This document shows positions 44,986 through 57,714 of a stretch of 64,000 nucleotides of DNA, piece after piece; the stretch's first letter is position 1, and each line of letters begins with the position of its first letter. The DNA is from Ziziphus jujuba (Eukaryota > Streptophyta > Magnoliopsida > Rosales > Rhamnaceae): positions 18,068,001 to 18,132,000 of the forward strand of contig NC_083388.1 of the NCBI RefSeq assembly GCF_031755915.1, read 5' to 3'. The position numbers and the translations under genes were made by a program. The notes below the pieces were generated by a model, which did not search any database, was not told the origin of the DNA, and worked only from the letters and a program-made list of their open reading frames with translations.

Positions 44986-45128
44986 TAAAAAACGGATGTA
45001 CCAGGGTGGAAATATCTTACCCTAGTCTCTCTCTCTCTTTCTTTCTTTCTCTCTCTATCGTGTATTCTCTATTCTCTACCTGAGGATCAAAGAGACTCAA
45101 AGAAAACAAAACGAAGAAACCCTAGATC

Positions 45129-48100
45129 ATGGCTGGGATGTATGGCCAAGACGCTGGTGACGGTGCTGCTCCTCCACCCTACGGAGCAAGCGGTGGCGGC
45201 GGCTACGGTGGCGGTGGTGGCTACGGAGGCGGTGGTCCCGCAGGTTTTGGAGGAAGTAGCGGCGGTTATAGTGGAGGGGGTGGATACAGTGGTGGCGGTG
45301 GTGGTGGTGGTTATGGAGGAAAGGGCGGTGAAGGCGGTTACGGTGGCGGAGGGGGTCGTGGTGGTCGAGGTGGTGGACGAGGTATGCATTTTTGGTCTTC
45401 TTTCGTGGTCCTTGTTTGTTTCTTTGTTGATTTTCTTTTGTCTAATTTGATATTGTTGACAGGAGGGGGTGGTGGAGGATATCAAGGAGGAGATCGTGGG
45501 GGCCGAGGCGGCGGAGGCAGAGGTGGTCGTGGTGGCAGCGGAAGAGATGGTGATTGGCTTTGCCCTAATCCAAGGTTAGGCCTTTTTCTCGCATATCTGC
45601 TGACTAATACAATTTTTTTCTTTTTAATTTATTTTTAATTTTTAAGCTTATGTTCTTTTTGGGTATGATGTTTGGCTTGAATATTGTCTTTAGGTATTAA
45701 AGATTTGAAATTTTACTTGGAGGTGGATTTATTTCTTATTGGTTTGATTGGATATGTTGTATTGTATGTTGAAACTCGTTTATTTGTGTTTAGTTGTGGG
45801 AATTTAAACTTTGCTAGAAGAGTGGAGTGTAACAAGTGTGGTGCTCCCTCTCCTGCTGGGGCTGGTGACCGTGGTGGTGGTGGTGGTGGTGGTGGTGGTG
45901 GTGGTGGTGGTGGTTATAATAGAGGTGGAAGTGGTGGGGGTTACAGTGGGAACCGAGGTAGAAGTGGAAACTATGATGGGGGCAGAAGTGGTAACTATGA
46001 TGGTAGAACCGGTAGAGGTAGTTCCTATTCTGGCAATCAAGGGAGGGAAGATGGTGGGTATAGCCATAGCCAGGTTCCTCAATCTGCACCCCAAGCTTAT
46101 GGTGGGGCAGGTGGCAACTATCCTCCATCCTACAATAGTTATGGTGGGAATGGCAATTATGGAACTGATGCAGTTCCTCCTCCTACAAGCTATACGGGTG
46201 GCCCAGCCTCGTATCCCCCGTCCTATGGTGGTCCCGTGGGTGGCTATAGCGGTGATGGTTTAGCTGATACAAGGAGTGATATTAGGACTGGTGGCCGAGG
46301 TGGCCCTCCAGGTGCATACAGCGGTGGTGGGTATAGTTCTGGTGGTCGTGGTGGTTATGGATCAGCTCCTGCAGAGGCCCCAGCTAAGGTGAAGCAGTGT
46401 GATGAGAATTGTGGGGACTCTTGTGACAACTCTAGAATCTACATATCAAATTTACCTCCAGATGTTACTATTGAAGAACTGAGGGATCTCTTTGGAGGTA
46501 TTGGACAGGTAAGTACACCCTACAGACTGTACTAAATGCATGAGACATCAGTTTGGGTTAGATAATTGTTTTCTTCATATTTATTCATCTGGTATATGAC
46601 ATTTTTCGACTTTATGTAGAAGGTATTAAAGTGTTATATATTGAATGTCAAGAGAGTGGATTCTAGGTCATCCAATTTTGTCATTTAGTCGATGAGAACA
46701 TATTCTTTTTTCAGCTGAAACAGAAACACCTGGAATTGACAAGTGCTTGCCTCCTGTTTTCTATTTTATGTTTTTTAAAAAGCTAAGGTATGGTTGATTT
46801 TTTGACTGGCTGTCTAATTATAAATTTATTTCTGCAGATTGGAAGAATCAAGCAGAAGCGTGGCTATAAGGACCAATGGCCATATAATATCAAAATATAC
46901 ACAGATGAAATGGGAAACAACAAGGGTGATGCAGTTTTATCCTACGAAGATCCATCTGCTGCACATTCTGCTGGCGGATTTTACAATGGTACTTGCAGAG
47001 GATTGACTTTATCAGTATGATATTCTATAAAGCTCCTCATGTGCTTACTTCTAGTTAAATTTCACAGATTATGAGTTGAGGAAGGGTTACAAAATAAGTG
47101 TTGCAATGGCAGAGAGGTCAGCACCAAGAGGACCCCCTGCATATGACCACGGGTATCGCTTTTTTAGTTGTGAATTTAATTTATCTTGCAGAAGTTGGTT
47201 AAACCTCTTTTTTTAATAATTTTATTGAGGTAGTGCAATTCTAGTTTCGATGTTGAGTATGAGGCAAGTCATCATATCATGGTTCTTTCTTATGACTGAT
47301 AAAATATCATCTGAAGAAAAGGTGGAGGTTCAGTTGTATTTATTATATTCTTAATAGGTTCTGTAATTTTCTGGTGTAAAGTTTTAATCTTCCATTTTTT
47401 TTTTTTCCCTTCCTTTTCTTTTGACACAGACATTTTCATTATTTATTTCTCAATTGCTTATTGCTTTTATCTTTATGCGATTCTCCTCTTCTGGGGGAAT
47501 TTCTTGGCTTACTATATTAAGCAATTCCCCTATAAGTTGCTTGTTGGTGATAATATTTGTCTGTGGTAAAGATAGTAGAATTTTATTTAAGCACCATCTA
47601 TTTTAATTGAGTTGTAACATCGTTTATGGACATAGTGAAAGTAATTGTGTTTTTTTGGTACCATCCTGTCAATATCTAGCCCAAGTATATATATTTGCAT
47701 AAAGTCCTTGGTGTTTATATATATAGCTAATTACACTTTGGTCTAGTTTGATAAGCTGTTGTGATTTTATCTTTGCCAATATACTTGCATCTTTCTTTGC
47801 CAATGTTCTCGCATCTTTCTTATTTTGTTTTGCTATAATTCTATGATTTAATGCAAGCAGTGTCCCCAGATTTATGATATGTATGCTCTTCCTCCCCCCC
47901 CCCCCCCCCCAAAAAAAAAAAAAAAAAAAGAAACAAAAAGGTTATTGCTTGATTTGTATTACAGTAGGTTTTCCGGTACGTGGTCAAATTTATATATCTA
48001 TTGGCTTTGTTGTTGTTGAAAATTATTTTTGTCATTATTTTAGTGCTTTCTGAATTTGACAAAGTGGTTGAAAATATATTATGAAGATCAAATGAAATGT

Positions 48101-48452
48101 TAATTTCTGTTTCTTCGCTGAAGTTTCTTCTTAAAGAATAAAGATCTGAGGTCCTAAAACAAATGACTTTCTTCTTGGTGGTTGATTTATTATCCACCCT
48201 GTTAGTACTGCTAGTTTATTTTCTGTTGGCACATAAAGGTTCCTCATTGGTTTGACTTGATTGTGTTATATTTTATTTATTTATTTATTTATTTTTGTGC
48301 TGAGTGCCATGTTACTGATTAATTATTTGCATGCAAACAGTGGTGGTAGAGGTGGATATGGTGGAGATAGGCGCCGAGATAATTATAGAGATGGTGGAGG
48401 TTCTGGGCCAGATAGGCATCAGCATGGTGGAAATCGATCGCGTCCTTATTGA
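45129..48452 (+). CDS. TAF15B: TAF15b: RanBP2-type zinc finger and RRM protein, 6 exons
   Basis: Proposed CDS: join(45129..45381, 45463..45574, 45794..46508, 46838..46988, 47068..47152, 48341..48452), 1,428 nt, 475 residues, all GT-AG with matching phases. Layout: Gly/Tyr-rich prion-like N-terminus (1-110); RanBP2 zinc finger (about 117-145, W.CPNPSCGNLNFARR..CNKC); a second Gly/Ser/Tyr-rich region; an RRM (about 335-420, RIYISNLPPDV and GDAVLSYEDPSAA); and an RGG/Arg tail ending GGNRSRPY. It is the plant member of the FET (FUS/EWS/TAF15) family, a nuclear RNA-binding protein associated with TFIID. Arabidopsis TAF15b acts in flowering through FLC and in immunity. Intron 5 is long (1.19 kb) and holds a poly-C/poly-A junction at 47894-47929. 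Confidence 0.95.
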
Positions 48453-51400
48453 AGACATTCTACCCAAAGCATTTTATGTAATGAGAATTATGATCTGAGG
48501 GAGGTTTTTTTATGTTTCATTGGAGGGATTCTTGAACTGGAGATTAAGAGGTAGGTTGTTCACTTGTCCTGAGCAAGACCTCTGTGCTCCTCTCTTACTT
48601 TATCTACTACCTGGAGGGGTTCAATTCTAGGCATGGGATTGATTTAATTGTGTGAATTTTTGTTTAGAGGCAAGTGGATAATCTCCAAATTTCTTGCTGC
48701 TAAGGTAGGTTGATATTTTCAGGTGAGTGCTGCTCTTTCATGATTATTATTGTCTTGCTTGGAAAATATTCAGCTGTTGTGCATCATGTGGATTTGCTTT
48801 CATCTAAGCATCGTTACACGTGCTACCGATACTTGCAATGTACACATGTATATGAATTCATGATTAGGAGTGCGATGTTCATGCTTGGAAATCAGGTTAA
48901 TAGATTCTGTATTTGGGGAGATTCTTTTTGGCTTTTTGAATAGCCTACATCTTCTCTCCTGGTGGCTCTTTTTTATGTGGCCTGCCTAGATTTGACAATG
49001 TTTTGTAGAATGGATGTTGGTCTTGTCCATTTCCTTGTTATGTCTTAGATTTTAAGATACACTTCTCTGGGATAATTTTTGGAGTCCAAATTTTGTATCT
49101 TTTGCTTTTCCTTTAGGAAAATAAAGGTTGAGAATCCACTGGGACTTTGGCTCCCAAGGTTGACCCAGGTCATAACTATGTTTATGTGGATTATTTTACC
49201 TAATTTTCTCAAACCAGGTTTGCTTATAATGACTGGACCAAAAAAAAAAAAAAAAAAAAAAAAAACCTTAGTTATGATATCATACACTTAGCTAGCAAAT
49301 TGTATCAACAGCTGTATTCGAATGAAAGTTCTGTAAGAATGGGTGTTGCAGTCCTATTAGTTTTGAAGTGGGGTTCTAAGCAGGCATCTGGCTCCAGTTT
49401 GAGTGTGGGACTTCTCTCATATTACTTGTTAGCTTGGACACAAGGTTGTAGGATTGTTGAAGGCATAGTTCATTAATAAACTAGTAACACGTCTAATGAG
49501 CATTTCTTTTATGTGCTCAACTTTGCTGCTAAATCTGCGTGGTAGCACTGAAAAGCTTCGCCATCTTGCCAGTTTGTTGTTGGTGCTTCTGTTGGGCTTT
49601 GTTCAAGTCTCGTTTGTTTGATGAAAAATGCTAGATTCGTTGGAAACATTTTAGCAGGGAGTCAAGGATTATCACAATGTATTTTTATTGAGGTCCCGGT
49701 ACCTTTATTATTATTATTATTATTTGGTAAATGACATGCTCCTGTAAGGCATTGTCGATCTTTCTTAGGTGGTCTTTGACGCACTCGGTTTTGGATGCAC
49801 TGATGAATTTGTACTGATGGTTTGGACATGATCTTTATGGGCGAGTCTGGTGGTGAGGTCCGATGATTACTTTAATAAAGATGCAGCGATATTTGGGCCT
49901 CTGGGTTTGTTTTATTTTTGGACAACTCTCTACTTTTCTAAACTTCAGCACAGGCTGGTTGAAATTGATTAATGGAGCAAAGCGCTATTTTAATTTGGTT
50001 AGGATATTGTAAAAAATGTATCAACTTTTGCTCGTGAGAGGACAATGTTTGATGAAATTTATCAAAGTAATAAAATATGGCGGGTTGCTTGTTATTCAAT
50101 TAAAGAACTCTGAAATGATTGAAACGTAGAGTGGTTATTTTATTTTATTGTTTGCCGCGTAGAGCCTAGAGAAAAATTGGTTGAATGAAAGCAACTTTTA
50201 TCCGCCCCAAAAAAAAAAAAAAAAATGAAAAAAAGAAAAAAATGAAAGCAACTTGGAACTTAGCCCTTTTGAACCTATTTTTTTATTTTTTTATTTTGTT
50301 AAGTTAAAAGGGCTTGGTAGGGTCAAGTTTGGTTTAATCTTTTTAAGTATTTTTTATATTAAGGGTGTTATAAATTCTACGCGTACATTATGTCTTATGT
50401 TGATCATGTGATAAAATTTATTGAATTTGCTATACAATGTATGGTATTAGGGAATTCAGCACCTTTGCCTTTCAATTATCAAAGATTGATTAAGAAATTT
50501 AAAATTTCATAAAAGTAATATGTAATTACTGAGTTACGCTACATGCATGGAGAATATTCCAATATAATGTGGGAACACAAGTAGACAAATGATAAAGAAT
50601 TACCATTTGAAAAATGTTATTTATTATTCTTGGTAAAAAATTATGATAGTTGAAATAGTTATAATTAAAGGAAGTGCTTTAGAGATTTTAGTATAAAAAT
50701 AATATAATTAAATATTTTAATTAAAATTTACTATTCGTAATCATCAACACTGATATTATAGTTTAAATTTTATCATTTAAGCACTAGTAGATGTTTAATA
50801 AATTAAAATTTGAAATTAATACATTGTGTTTTTTTTACGATGCCACTAAGCTGTGGACATTGACTAGGGAGTTAATTAAACAGATGAGATTAGAAAAATA
50901 AATAAATAATTAACCGATGCGATTAGAAAAATAAATAAATATGTAAAACCAAGCTGTTAAACATTAACAAGATGGTGATACCCTTAACTTATCAAGGACG
51001 AACTATAATTTGTTGTTCATTAATTTTTACGGCAATCATCCATTGGCTATCTTTACAAATTTTATGATGATCATCTCTATAAATAATGATTATTTTTCTT
51101 TTAGGTTAAATATCTAGAAATATTATTTTTAATTTTTTTTTGGTAAACTAGAAAAATTATTTTTATTGTCAGGTGAGGGTCTAGAAGAAACATTATTTCA
51201 TTAGGTACCCTAGCAGACAGAAACATTGCATTGAACAGAAAAGCCATTAATAGGTATGGGCCACGCGACCACTATTGCTACCTTTGATTTTTTGTTTGTT
51301 TGTTTGTTTTGTTTCCATAGAATTATTATTACACCAGGCAACATCATCTCCCGAAATTTAGCTGTCAATCTGCACCGGGCAATGCCATGGCTCTTCATCC

Positions 51401-51939
51401 TTTTTCTTCTATTAACACCTTCTCGAAGTCGAAATGACCATTTCTCTAATCCCAATCATCATCACTACTCTCACACGCCATCCTAACTCCTCGAAATAAC
51501 AAAAAAGCTTCCCATTTTGCATGCTAAACCCCACGTTTTTTTCCATATATAGTTCTCTTCTTTCTCTCTTATCTTTCCAATTATTCATTTTTATTTTTAT
51601 TTTTTTTTCTTTTCACAACCCACTGCTTCGTCTCTCTCATTTTCCTTTGCAGCCCATTCCATTTTTCTTTTCTCTATCTTGTCCATGGTGGTTGGTTTCC
51701 AGATGATCCGGTTCAGAACAACATAAAAAGGGAAAGAAAAGAGAGAATAGAGAATTGGAAAGGGCAATGGAGTTTGAGAGGACGAGACAGTTGTTGCTCC
51801 TTTGGTGTAGAATCAGAAGCATCCGTGTAGCCCTCGTGGGTGGGAATCACACCGCTGCCAGGTTTTGCACTCGCTAAAAACCGAATTCTTTCCCAAATTG
51901 TTTGTTTTCCTGCAAAGTGTTTTGTCATCTTCACTGTAA
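48453..51939. other. TAF15b 3' region and AT-rich intergenic DNA
   Basis: The first kilobase or so is T-rich and 3'UTR-like. A 27-base poly-A run lies at about 49240-49265. From about 50280 to 51200 the sequence is low-complexity AT. From about 51480 pyrimidine-rich DNA begins, which fits the promoter and 5' UTR of the next gene. No gene is supported. Confidence 0.6.
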
Positions 51940-52068
51940 TTGGGTGATCAAGCGTTTCTTCGCCATTATTGGCTATTCAACAATTTTTGGATCTGGGTAT
52001 CCGACAAATCGCCATTTCACGCTGTTATTCTGCATTTGCTGTTGATTGGATCTACCGCTTTCTCTGAG

Positions 52069-53298
52069 ATGTCGAGGACAAAAAGTGAAACCGAAATGGA
52101 ATTTACTAGTGGGTATAGAGCCAATGATGAAAAGAAGATCAAATATGTCCATAATGGAAGCATGGGATTGAATTCTCAGAACCTTTTGGTCATTAAGCTT
52201 CCTGATTTACGGCTTTTGTGCGTTATATCTCGGTCAGTGCTTCTGGCATTGGTTATTCTAACAATGCCTTTGACTCTTTCCATTTTGAAGGAATCAATGG
52301 AGCCTGTATCCTATGCTGAATCTAATACTTTCAATTTTGAGCAATTGGATTTGCTTCTCCATGGTTTGGCCGAAGATGGGGTTCTTAGAAAAGTGGATAA
52401 GGCTCTCATTGTTTGCCCCAGCGTGGCGGATGTGATTCCTAATCTTCGTGTTTTCGATGGCTACGGAATAGACATGGTCATGGACTCGGATTTGGAGCGA
52501 CAAAGTTCATTCATTGATGGCTCATTTGATTTCGTTTTCACATCCAATTTATCAGATGTTAAGTTCGTGGATCGCATTGTGAAAATTGGTGGCATTGTGG
52601 CTGTTTCACCAAGCAATGAACTTTCAAATGCTTTTATAGAAAAAGGCAACTTTAAGTTTCTGTTTGTTCGGCAATTTACTTCCATCCCAATCATGGCAAT
52701 GAGGAAAATCGGTGGAAGTTCTTCCACAAAGCGACGGCTTTGCCAATCCTCAAGAGAGGTCCGGAAAGCAGTTTTAAAAGGTCTTGAAGATGTGTTGCTC
52801 GAACCACCAAGACAGGCTTTGAAAAATTCTAGAAACTACTCTAGGAAAATTAAGTTCCTTCCCCACCTGTTGGGTGCTTCCCTCGAAGCTTTTAGGCGCC
52901 GGGTGTTCGTTAATTCGGGTTTGCCGGAGCAAAAGAAGGTTGTAACTGATTGGTTTCACAAGCACTACCCGAAAATGAAACAAGAATTTGAGGTTTACCA
53001 CTTGGATGAAGTGCCTGAAGAAGCTACTAGCATGGTGGCAGAGTTTCAGAATGATATTTCAGATTGGTTACTGAAGAATGTGGGGGAAGATGATTATGTC
53101 GTGATGAAGGCTGAAGCTGGGTTGGTTGAGGAGATGATAGAGAAGGGGACAATACATTTGGTGGATGAATTGTTTTTGGAGTGCAAGAATCAATGGTGGC
53201 AAGTTGGGAAGAAGAGCAAGAGGGCCTATTGGGAGTGCTTGGCTCTGTATGGAAGACTGAGGGATGAGGGAGTTGCTGTACACCAATGGTGGGGTTGA
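52069..53298 (+). CDS. DUF7870 / methyltransferase-like type II membrane protein, single exon
   Basis: The frame gives 409 residues from an ATG at 52069. The frame stays open upstream to 51940, but no ATG occurs there. A further ATG nine codons in (52096, MEFTSGYRAND) is a possible alternative. A hydrophobic segment (about residues 49-73, LLCVISRSVLLALVILTMPL) suggests a signal anchor, with the bulk of the protein in the lumen or outside. A Rossmann-like half follows (KALIVCPSVADVIPNLRVFDG, SFDFVFTSNLSDVKFVDRIVKIGGIVAV), as in SAM-dependent methyltransferases. Then comes the plant-specific DUF7870 region (VVTDWFHKHYPKMKQEFEVYHLDE ... YWECLALYGRLRDEG). Activity is unproven. The glycine-rich SAM-binding loop is weak, so a non-catalytic role is possible. 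Confidence 0.88.
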   Translation: MSRTKSETEMEFTSGYRANDEKKIKYVHNGSMGLNSQNLLVIKLPDLRLLCVISRSVLLALVILTMPLTLSILKESMEPVSYAESNTFNFEQLDLLLHGLAEDGVLRKVDKALIVCPSVADVIPNLRVFDGYGIDMVMDSDLERQSSFIDGSFDFVFTSNLSDVKFVDRIVKIGGIVAVSPSNELSNAFIEKGNFKFLFVRQFTSIPIMAMRKIGGSSSTKRRLCQSSREVRKAVLKGLEDVLLEPPRQALKNSRNYSRKIKFLPHLLGASLEAFRRRVFVNSGLPEQKKVVTDWFHKHYPKMKQEFEVYHLDEVPEEATSMVAEFQNDISDWLLKNVGEDDYVVMKAEAGLVEEMIEKGTIHLVDELFLECKNQWWQVGKKSKRAYWECLALYGRLRDEGVAVHQWWG

Positions 53299-53407
53299 GG
53301 AAAAGAGAGATTCCGCCTTAGCATCTAGCTCTGTTGCTTTTAGGTTGTGTTTAATGTTCTGTATCCATGAGTGTAGTAGCCGAGCTCTACTGTATCTCTG
53401 GACAAAT

Positions 53408-53570
53408 AAAAGTTCTCATACATGCTTTATTGGCATGTGTGATGATGGATTTTATTGTGTTTGAGTGATTCTAGTACTTTGAAGTAAAAAGTTCTCACAC
53501 AAGCTTTTCAGGCATGTATGATGATGGATTTTATTGTGATTGCGTGATTCTAGTACTTTGAAATAAAAAT
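53408..53570. repeat. 80-bp tandem duplication in the DUF7870 3' UTR
   Basis: Two consecutive copies (about 53408 and 53487) share AAAAGTTCTCA.ACA and GATGATGGATTTTATTGTG and AGTACTTTGAA.TAAAA. Each unit contains AATAAA-like words, so the duplication may provide two polyadenylation regions. Confidence 0.75.
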
Positions 53571-54117
53571 TATTTCTGTTTTTGATATAATGGGTTTGTT
53601 TGGCTTTCTTCAACCTCAGACATGATATTGTACCCTACATTATAATAATATAATATTAGTTTCTAATATTTGAATTGCGGATGAGTCGCAATGTTAGCTT
53701 GTTATCCAAACAGCTATCCCGATTTTAACCGGATTTAATTAAATCTGCGAATCATGATAATGATCCTACAACAAACATCATCTCCATCAACAACAAAAAC
53801 GAAGATTCAAGTAAAAATGCAGAACCAAGAAAATAAAAAGAAAAGCAAAACGCAAGTCCTCAAATCAATCAACCATTTAATTTCGCATGCATGTTCATTC
53901 ATCAACTATCTACTCATCAATAGTCGTAATTGGTGAGAAAATGTTTTGGGATGTCAAAATTCAAAGAATAGAAAAGGCAATATATATCATCAACGAAACA
54001 AAGATTTTGGCTGTTTGAACTTTTAAGACCTGCCCTAGTCTGATGTATGTACATGCCTTTGTTGCATGTCTTAGGACCATGTGTTGTTGTTCCAAATTCA
54101 TATATACACTAGCTTCA

Positions 54118-56394
54118 TCACCATCCTGGACCTGCGAATCAGAAGACGTACATTCAGTAATTTGCGGGTTATTGAACTCAGGCTTAAAATCCTTGGGGTA
54201 ACGAGTTAAACTACCATTTGATTTTTATCTTTGAAGCTTTATTGTTAAGTGAATTCTGCATCATAGATCTCCAAAGACTCAACTGTAAGAACATGGCACA
54301 GTGTCACCACACCTTTGTCCCTTTCTTATTTTTCTTAATTCTAGGATCCAAATTGTGACATCACCTTTGCTGTTAGTTTTACATCTATACGAAACTACCA
54401 TTAAACTAGTTGAAGAATCCGAACATAAAGTCAACTTTTTTCTTTCTTTTTCAATTAAACAAAACAATAACAAAGTCCATATGGATCTCAAGCTAGTTCT
54501 ATGGTCATCTGTTGATTTCAAAATTAGCTAGAATGGGATGACAGTCCATTAGGGGCATGGCCAAGACTCCAATAATATTTGGTTGTTGATTTCTGTGGTT
54601 TGTGTTTTAAGACTATTTTTGCCATCTCTTCCAATAATTTTAATCTGGTGACTGATAACCTGCATTGGTAGTAAAGCAAATATGAGAAATATGTTAAAAA
54701 CATCGAGGACATACCTGATGGTTGATGCATGCCATAGGGTTTGGGGTAGGAATGTCCTCTGTATCCCATATCAGAATTCCCATAAGTTGCAGCATGACCA
54801 GGATCTGACATGTAAAACATGATTATAAGACCCAGATGCAATAAAATACCAAGACTCTGCACTCGCTGCATTTTGCAGAGTTCTATAGTTTAATTAGACG
54901 GAGACGATGCTTTACTGCATGCTTACTTGGGTTTGCTGCTGCTGCAGCCCTAGCTCGCTTCTCTGCATTAGCCAGCTCAGCATGTAGTTTTTCCAGTGTA
55001 CGAGCCATGGAGACCATATTTTTCTCCATTGCTTGTCTTTGCTCAAGGTTACTAACGCGGGTTTTCTTCTCATGTTCAATTGCAGCCCTATTTAATTTCA
55101 TAAAATAGAAGAGAAGCACATTAAGATTCTTGGAAAGGATTCTAAAGAGAAAAGTAATGTATTTACTATTGGTTAGCAATATTTGTTTGTCTCAAAGCTG
55201 TCATTTTTCTGAAATTGCAGTCCATTCATTTCAATTCATATGATTCCAGTTAAATCTTGTCAAAACATAAATGTACCATTAGCTTCCCAACAGTATCCTT
55301 AGTTTTGATTGCCACATCAATTTCTCGTATAGTCCTACAAAATAAATTTGTAAACAGGATTTTATCATATGATGGCGTACTAACTTAAATGGATCTACTT
55401 TCAGTGGTCAAGACCCGAGTCTATCAAAAGCCATATCTACTGCGAACCTTCCTATATACTTTTGATATTATTTTCTGCTTCTAGTAGCAGTCCTCTTTGT
55501 TTCAGATACTTAGTACCCCTGCATTAACACTTTTTGGGGGACTTAACTCTGAATTTTATAGTCATGCATTTATAATGTGCATAAACCAATTTCACACAAT
55601 GGCAAACAAACATACGCTAGTACATAAGTTAGTCACTGTCGCTACAAAACAAACCTAAATGTAGAAAAGCTTCCCAAAAGTACAATTCCTAGACCATCCC
55701 ATTTCATGTCTATCTATCTTCTTTGTCATTTGCAATGGTGCAAATTGCAATGCGTCTCAAACTTAATGAGCATTTATTTAATTATTTTTTAGGATATCAA
55801 AATTCAAGAAAGGGAAATAAGCAAAAACTACCTTCCTTTCTGAATCTCCGTCTGCAGAGTGTCAATCTCGGCTTTGATCACGGCCATTTGATTGGATTCC
55901 GATAGAGCACTCTCAAGGTCATCTTCGATTGCCCGCAACTGAGCCGTGAGCTCCTTCCGCGACGCGCCGAGCTTCTGTATGTCCAAGTGCACCTGAGCCA
56001 GCTCATCGCTCATCGCGTCAATTGCACGCACCTCAGCATCCATCTTGAGCGACCTCTCGTAGACCTCCCGCACCTGAGCGTCCAACTCGACCTTGGCATT
56101 CGCTGAATCCACAGATAAGGTGCGAAGCTCCTGCTGAGACGCGGCGAGCTCTTGTTTGAGCGCCACGTGGGTGGCAGCGAGGCGTTGGTTGTCAACGAGG
56201 AGGGATTGGATCTCACGGTGCTGGATATTGATGCGGTCTTCGAGGGCTTGAGAAGAGGATTGGTACGAAGTGCGGTGGTGGTGGTCGTGGAGGAGGATTC
56301 GAGAATCGCCGATTGTGTAGTTGGAATGGGAGAGAGGGACTCGGGACAGAGAGACTCGTCGGCCCTCCGGTGGGAAATGGTTTCTTCCGGCCAT
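54118..56394 (-). CDS. FLX-like coiled-coil protein (FLOWERING LOCUS C EXPRESSOR family), 4 exons
   Basis: Proposed CDS: complement(join(54118..54131, 54715..54804, 54927..55087, 55832..56394)), 828 nt, 275 residues. The last exon has only 14 bases (PSGPGW then stop), but its borders and phase fit. Start [13 protein letters not shown]. From residue 50 to about 240 it is heptad-rich coiled coil ([20 protein letters not shown] ... EKRARAAAA), containing the family block [19 protein letters not shown]. The tail is Gly/Tyr/Pro-rich. Arabidopsis FLX and FLX-like proteins bind FRIGIDA complexes that raise FLC transcription and delay flowering; the paralog cannot be named by eye. It is divergent from DFO, with 883 bp between start codons. 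Confidence 0.92.
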
Positions 56395-56525
56395 TGTCTC
56401 CCACTGTACTTGCCCGAGTGACTGAGTTCCGATTGTGGATTTGTTTAATTTGGGGAGTTTTACGAACCCGGAGGTTGCTTTCGTATGTTTGCGTGGACTT
56501 ATTTCTTTTTGTTAGTCGTTGATTT

Positions 56526-56556
<31 letters not shown>

Positions 56557-57277
56557 TTTTTTTTTTTAACCTTTTTGCTTTTCTCAATTTCTTTTTGCTA
56601 ATTGCATTTCGTTTTGTTTTGTTTTATTTTGTTTTGTTTTTTTTTTTAAAAAATTTTAGGATGTTATAATTTAAATTCTTAAGTTTTAAAAATGCATCGA
56701 ATTGAGCTTTTTATTTTTAATGTGGTGCATAATAATTTAATTATTAGCAAATTTTCAATATTTCAGTATGCTTCATAAATTGTTAAGGTGCAAAACATCC
56801 AATTTACTTTATATACCATAACCAGCAAGTGTATTGGTAGTTTAATTCAATGCATATCAAACGAAAAATAAAGAGCTTAATGTAATGAATTTTAGTAATA
56901 AAAAAAAATAGTTAAGTTTTTTAAGTCGATAATTTAGATTGAAACGTTCTAAAATTAGAGGATATTAAAATAGGATTTTTTTTTTCTCTATTTTTTTGAT
57001 TAATGCTATTTTCCTCCAACCACAATTGTTGTAATAAATTAACATGGATTATTTTATTATGATAATTCTTTATAAAAAAAGGTATTAAGGAATGTGTTAA
57101 TTCTGTTTCAATTTTTAGAATTACCGATAATATTGACATGGATTAAATGTTGTTAAAATAAAATAATAAAACAATATTGATTGTTATCTATTACTCTTTT
57201 TTTTTAATTTTTAATTTTTATGCCCATTTTATCTATTTAAACCCAAACTTTGCCGCGAGCCACTAATTCCCGCCCAC
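56395..57277. promoter_or_regulatory. Shared upstream region of the FLX-like gene and DFO
   Basis: This 883-bp AT-rich region lies between two divergent start codons. Next to the FLX-like gene it has a CT run (56526-56548) plus a poly-T run (56549-56567). The middle is AT-rich without clear elements. No gene is seen. Confidence 0.6.
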
Positions 57278-57671
57278 ATGTCAAACACAGTTGCTCAGCA
57301 AATTTCCCTCTTCCGCTCCTACATTCTCAACAGAAGGTTCACTTCATCTTCTCCAATTTTCGATCCAACTCTCTCTCTCTCTCTCTCTCTCTCCCCTTCG
57401 CTTTTCTACTGTGATTAACAAAATCTTTGCAGATTGGACGCTGCGACGCTGAGATTTCTCGATTCAATTTTGGTTTCCAAAGACGTGAAATCGTCAATAG
57501 AAGTCCGTTCGAGCTTGCGAGAGTTTATGAGATCTGAATCTCTCTCAGTTTTACGTGAAATCGCAGAGAAAGCTGTGGATCAGAAGCTTCTTGTTGTCGA
57601 ATTTCTCATCCGAGCTTTTGCTCTTATAGGAGATGTTGAGGTCCATATTCTAATATCCCTTAGCTTTCCTA

Positions 57672-57714
<43 letters not shown>

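Noticed and set aside
45804..46263. Long frames antisense or out of frame to TAF15b (Thr- or Val-rich)
   Set aside because: They are shadows of the GGN-rich coding sequence in other frames.
51940..52068. N-terminal extension of the DUF7870 protein
   Set aside because: The frame is open but starts only at a TTG, with no ATG before 52069. It is most likely 5' UTR.
55270..55335. Exon-like block in intron 1 of the FLX-like gene (reads [19 protein letters not shown] on the - strand, with AG and GT borders)
   Set aside because: Including it breaks the frame of the next exon at an immediate stop. Without it all exons are in phase and match the family. It could be an alternative exon leading to decay, but I have no support.
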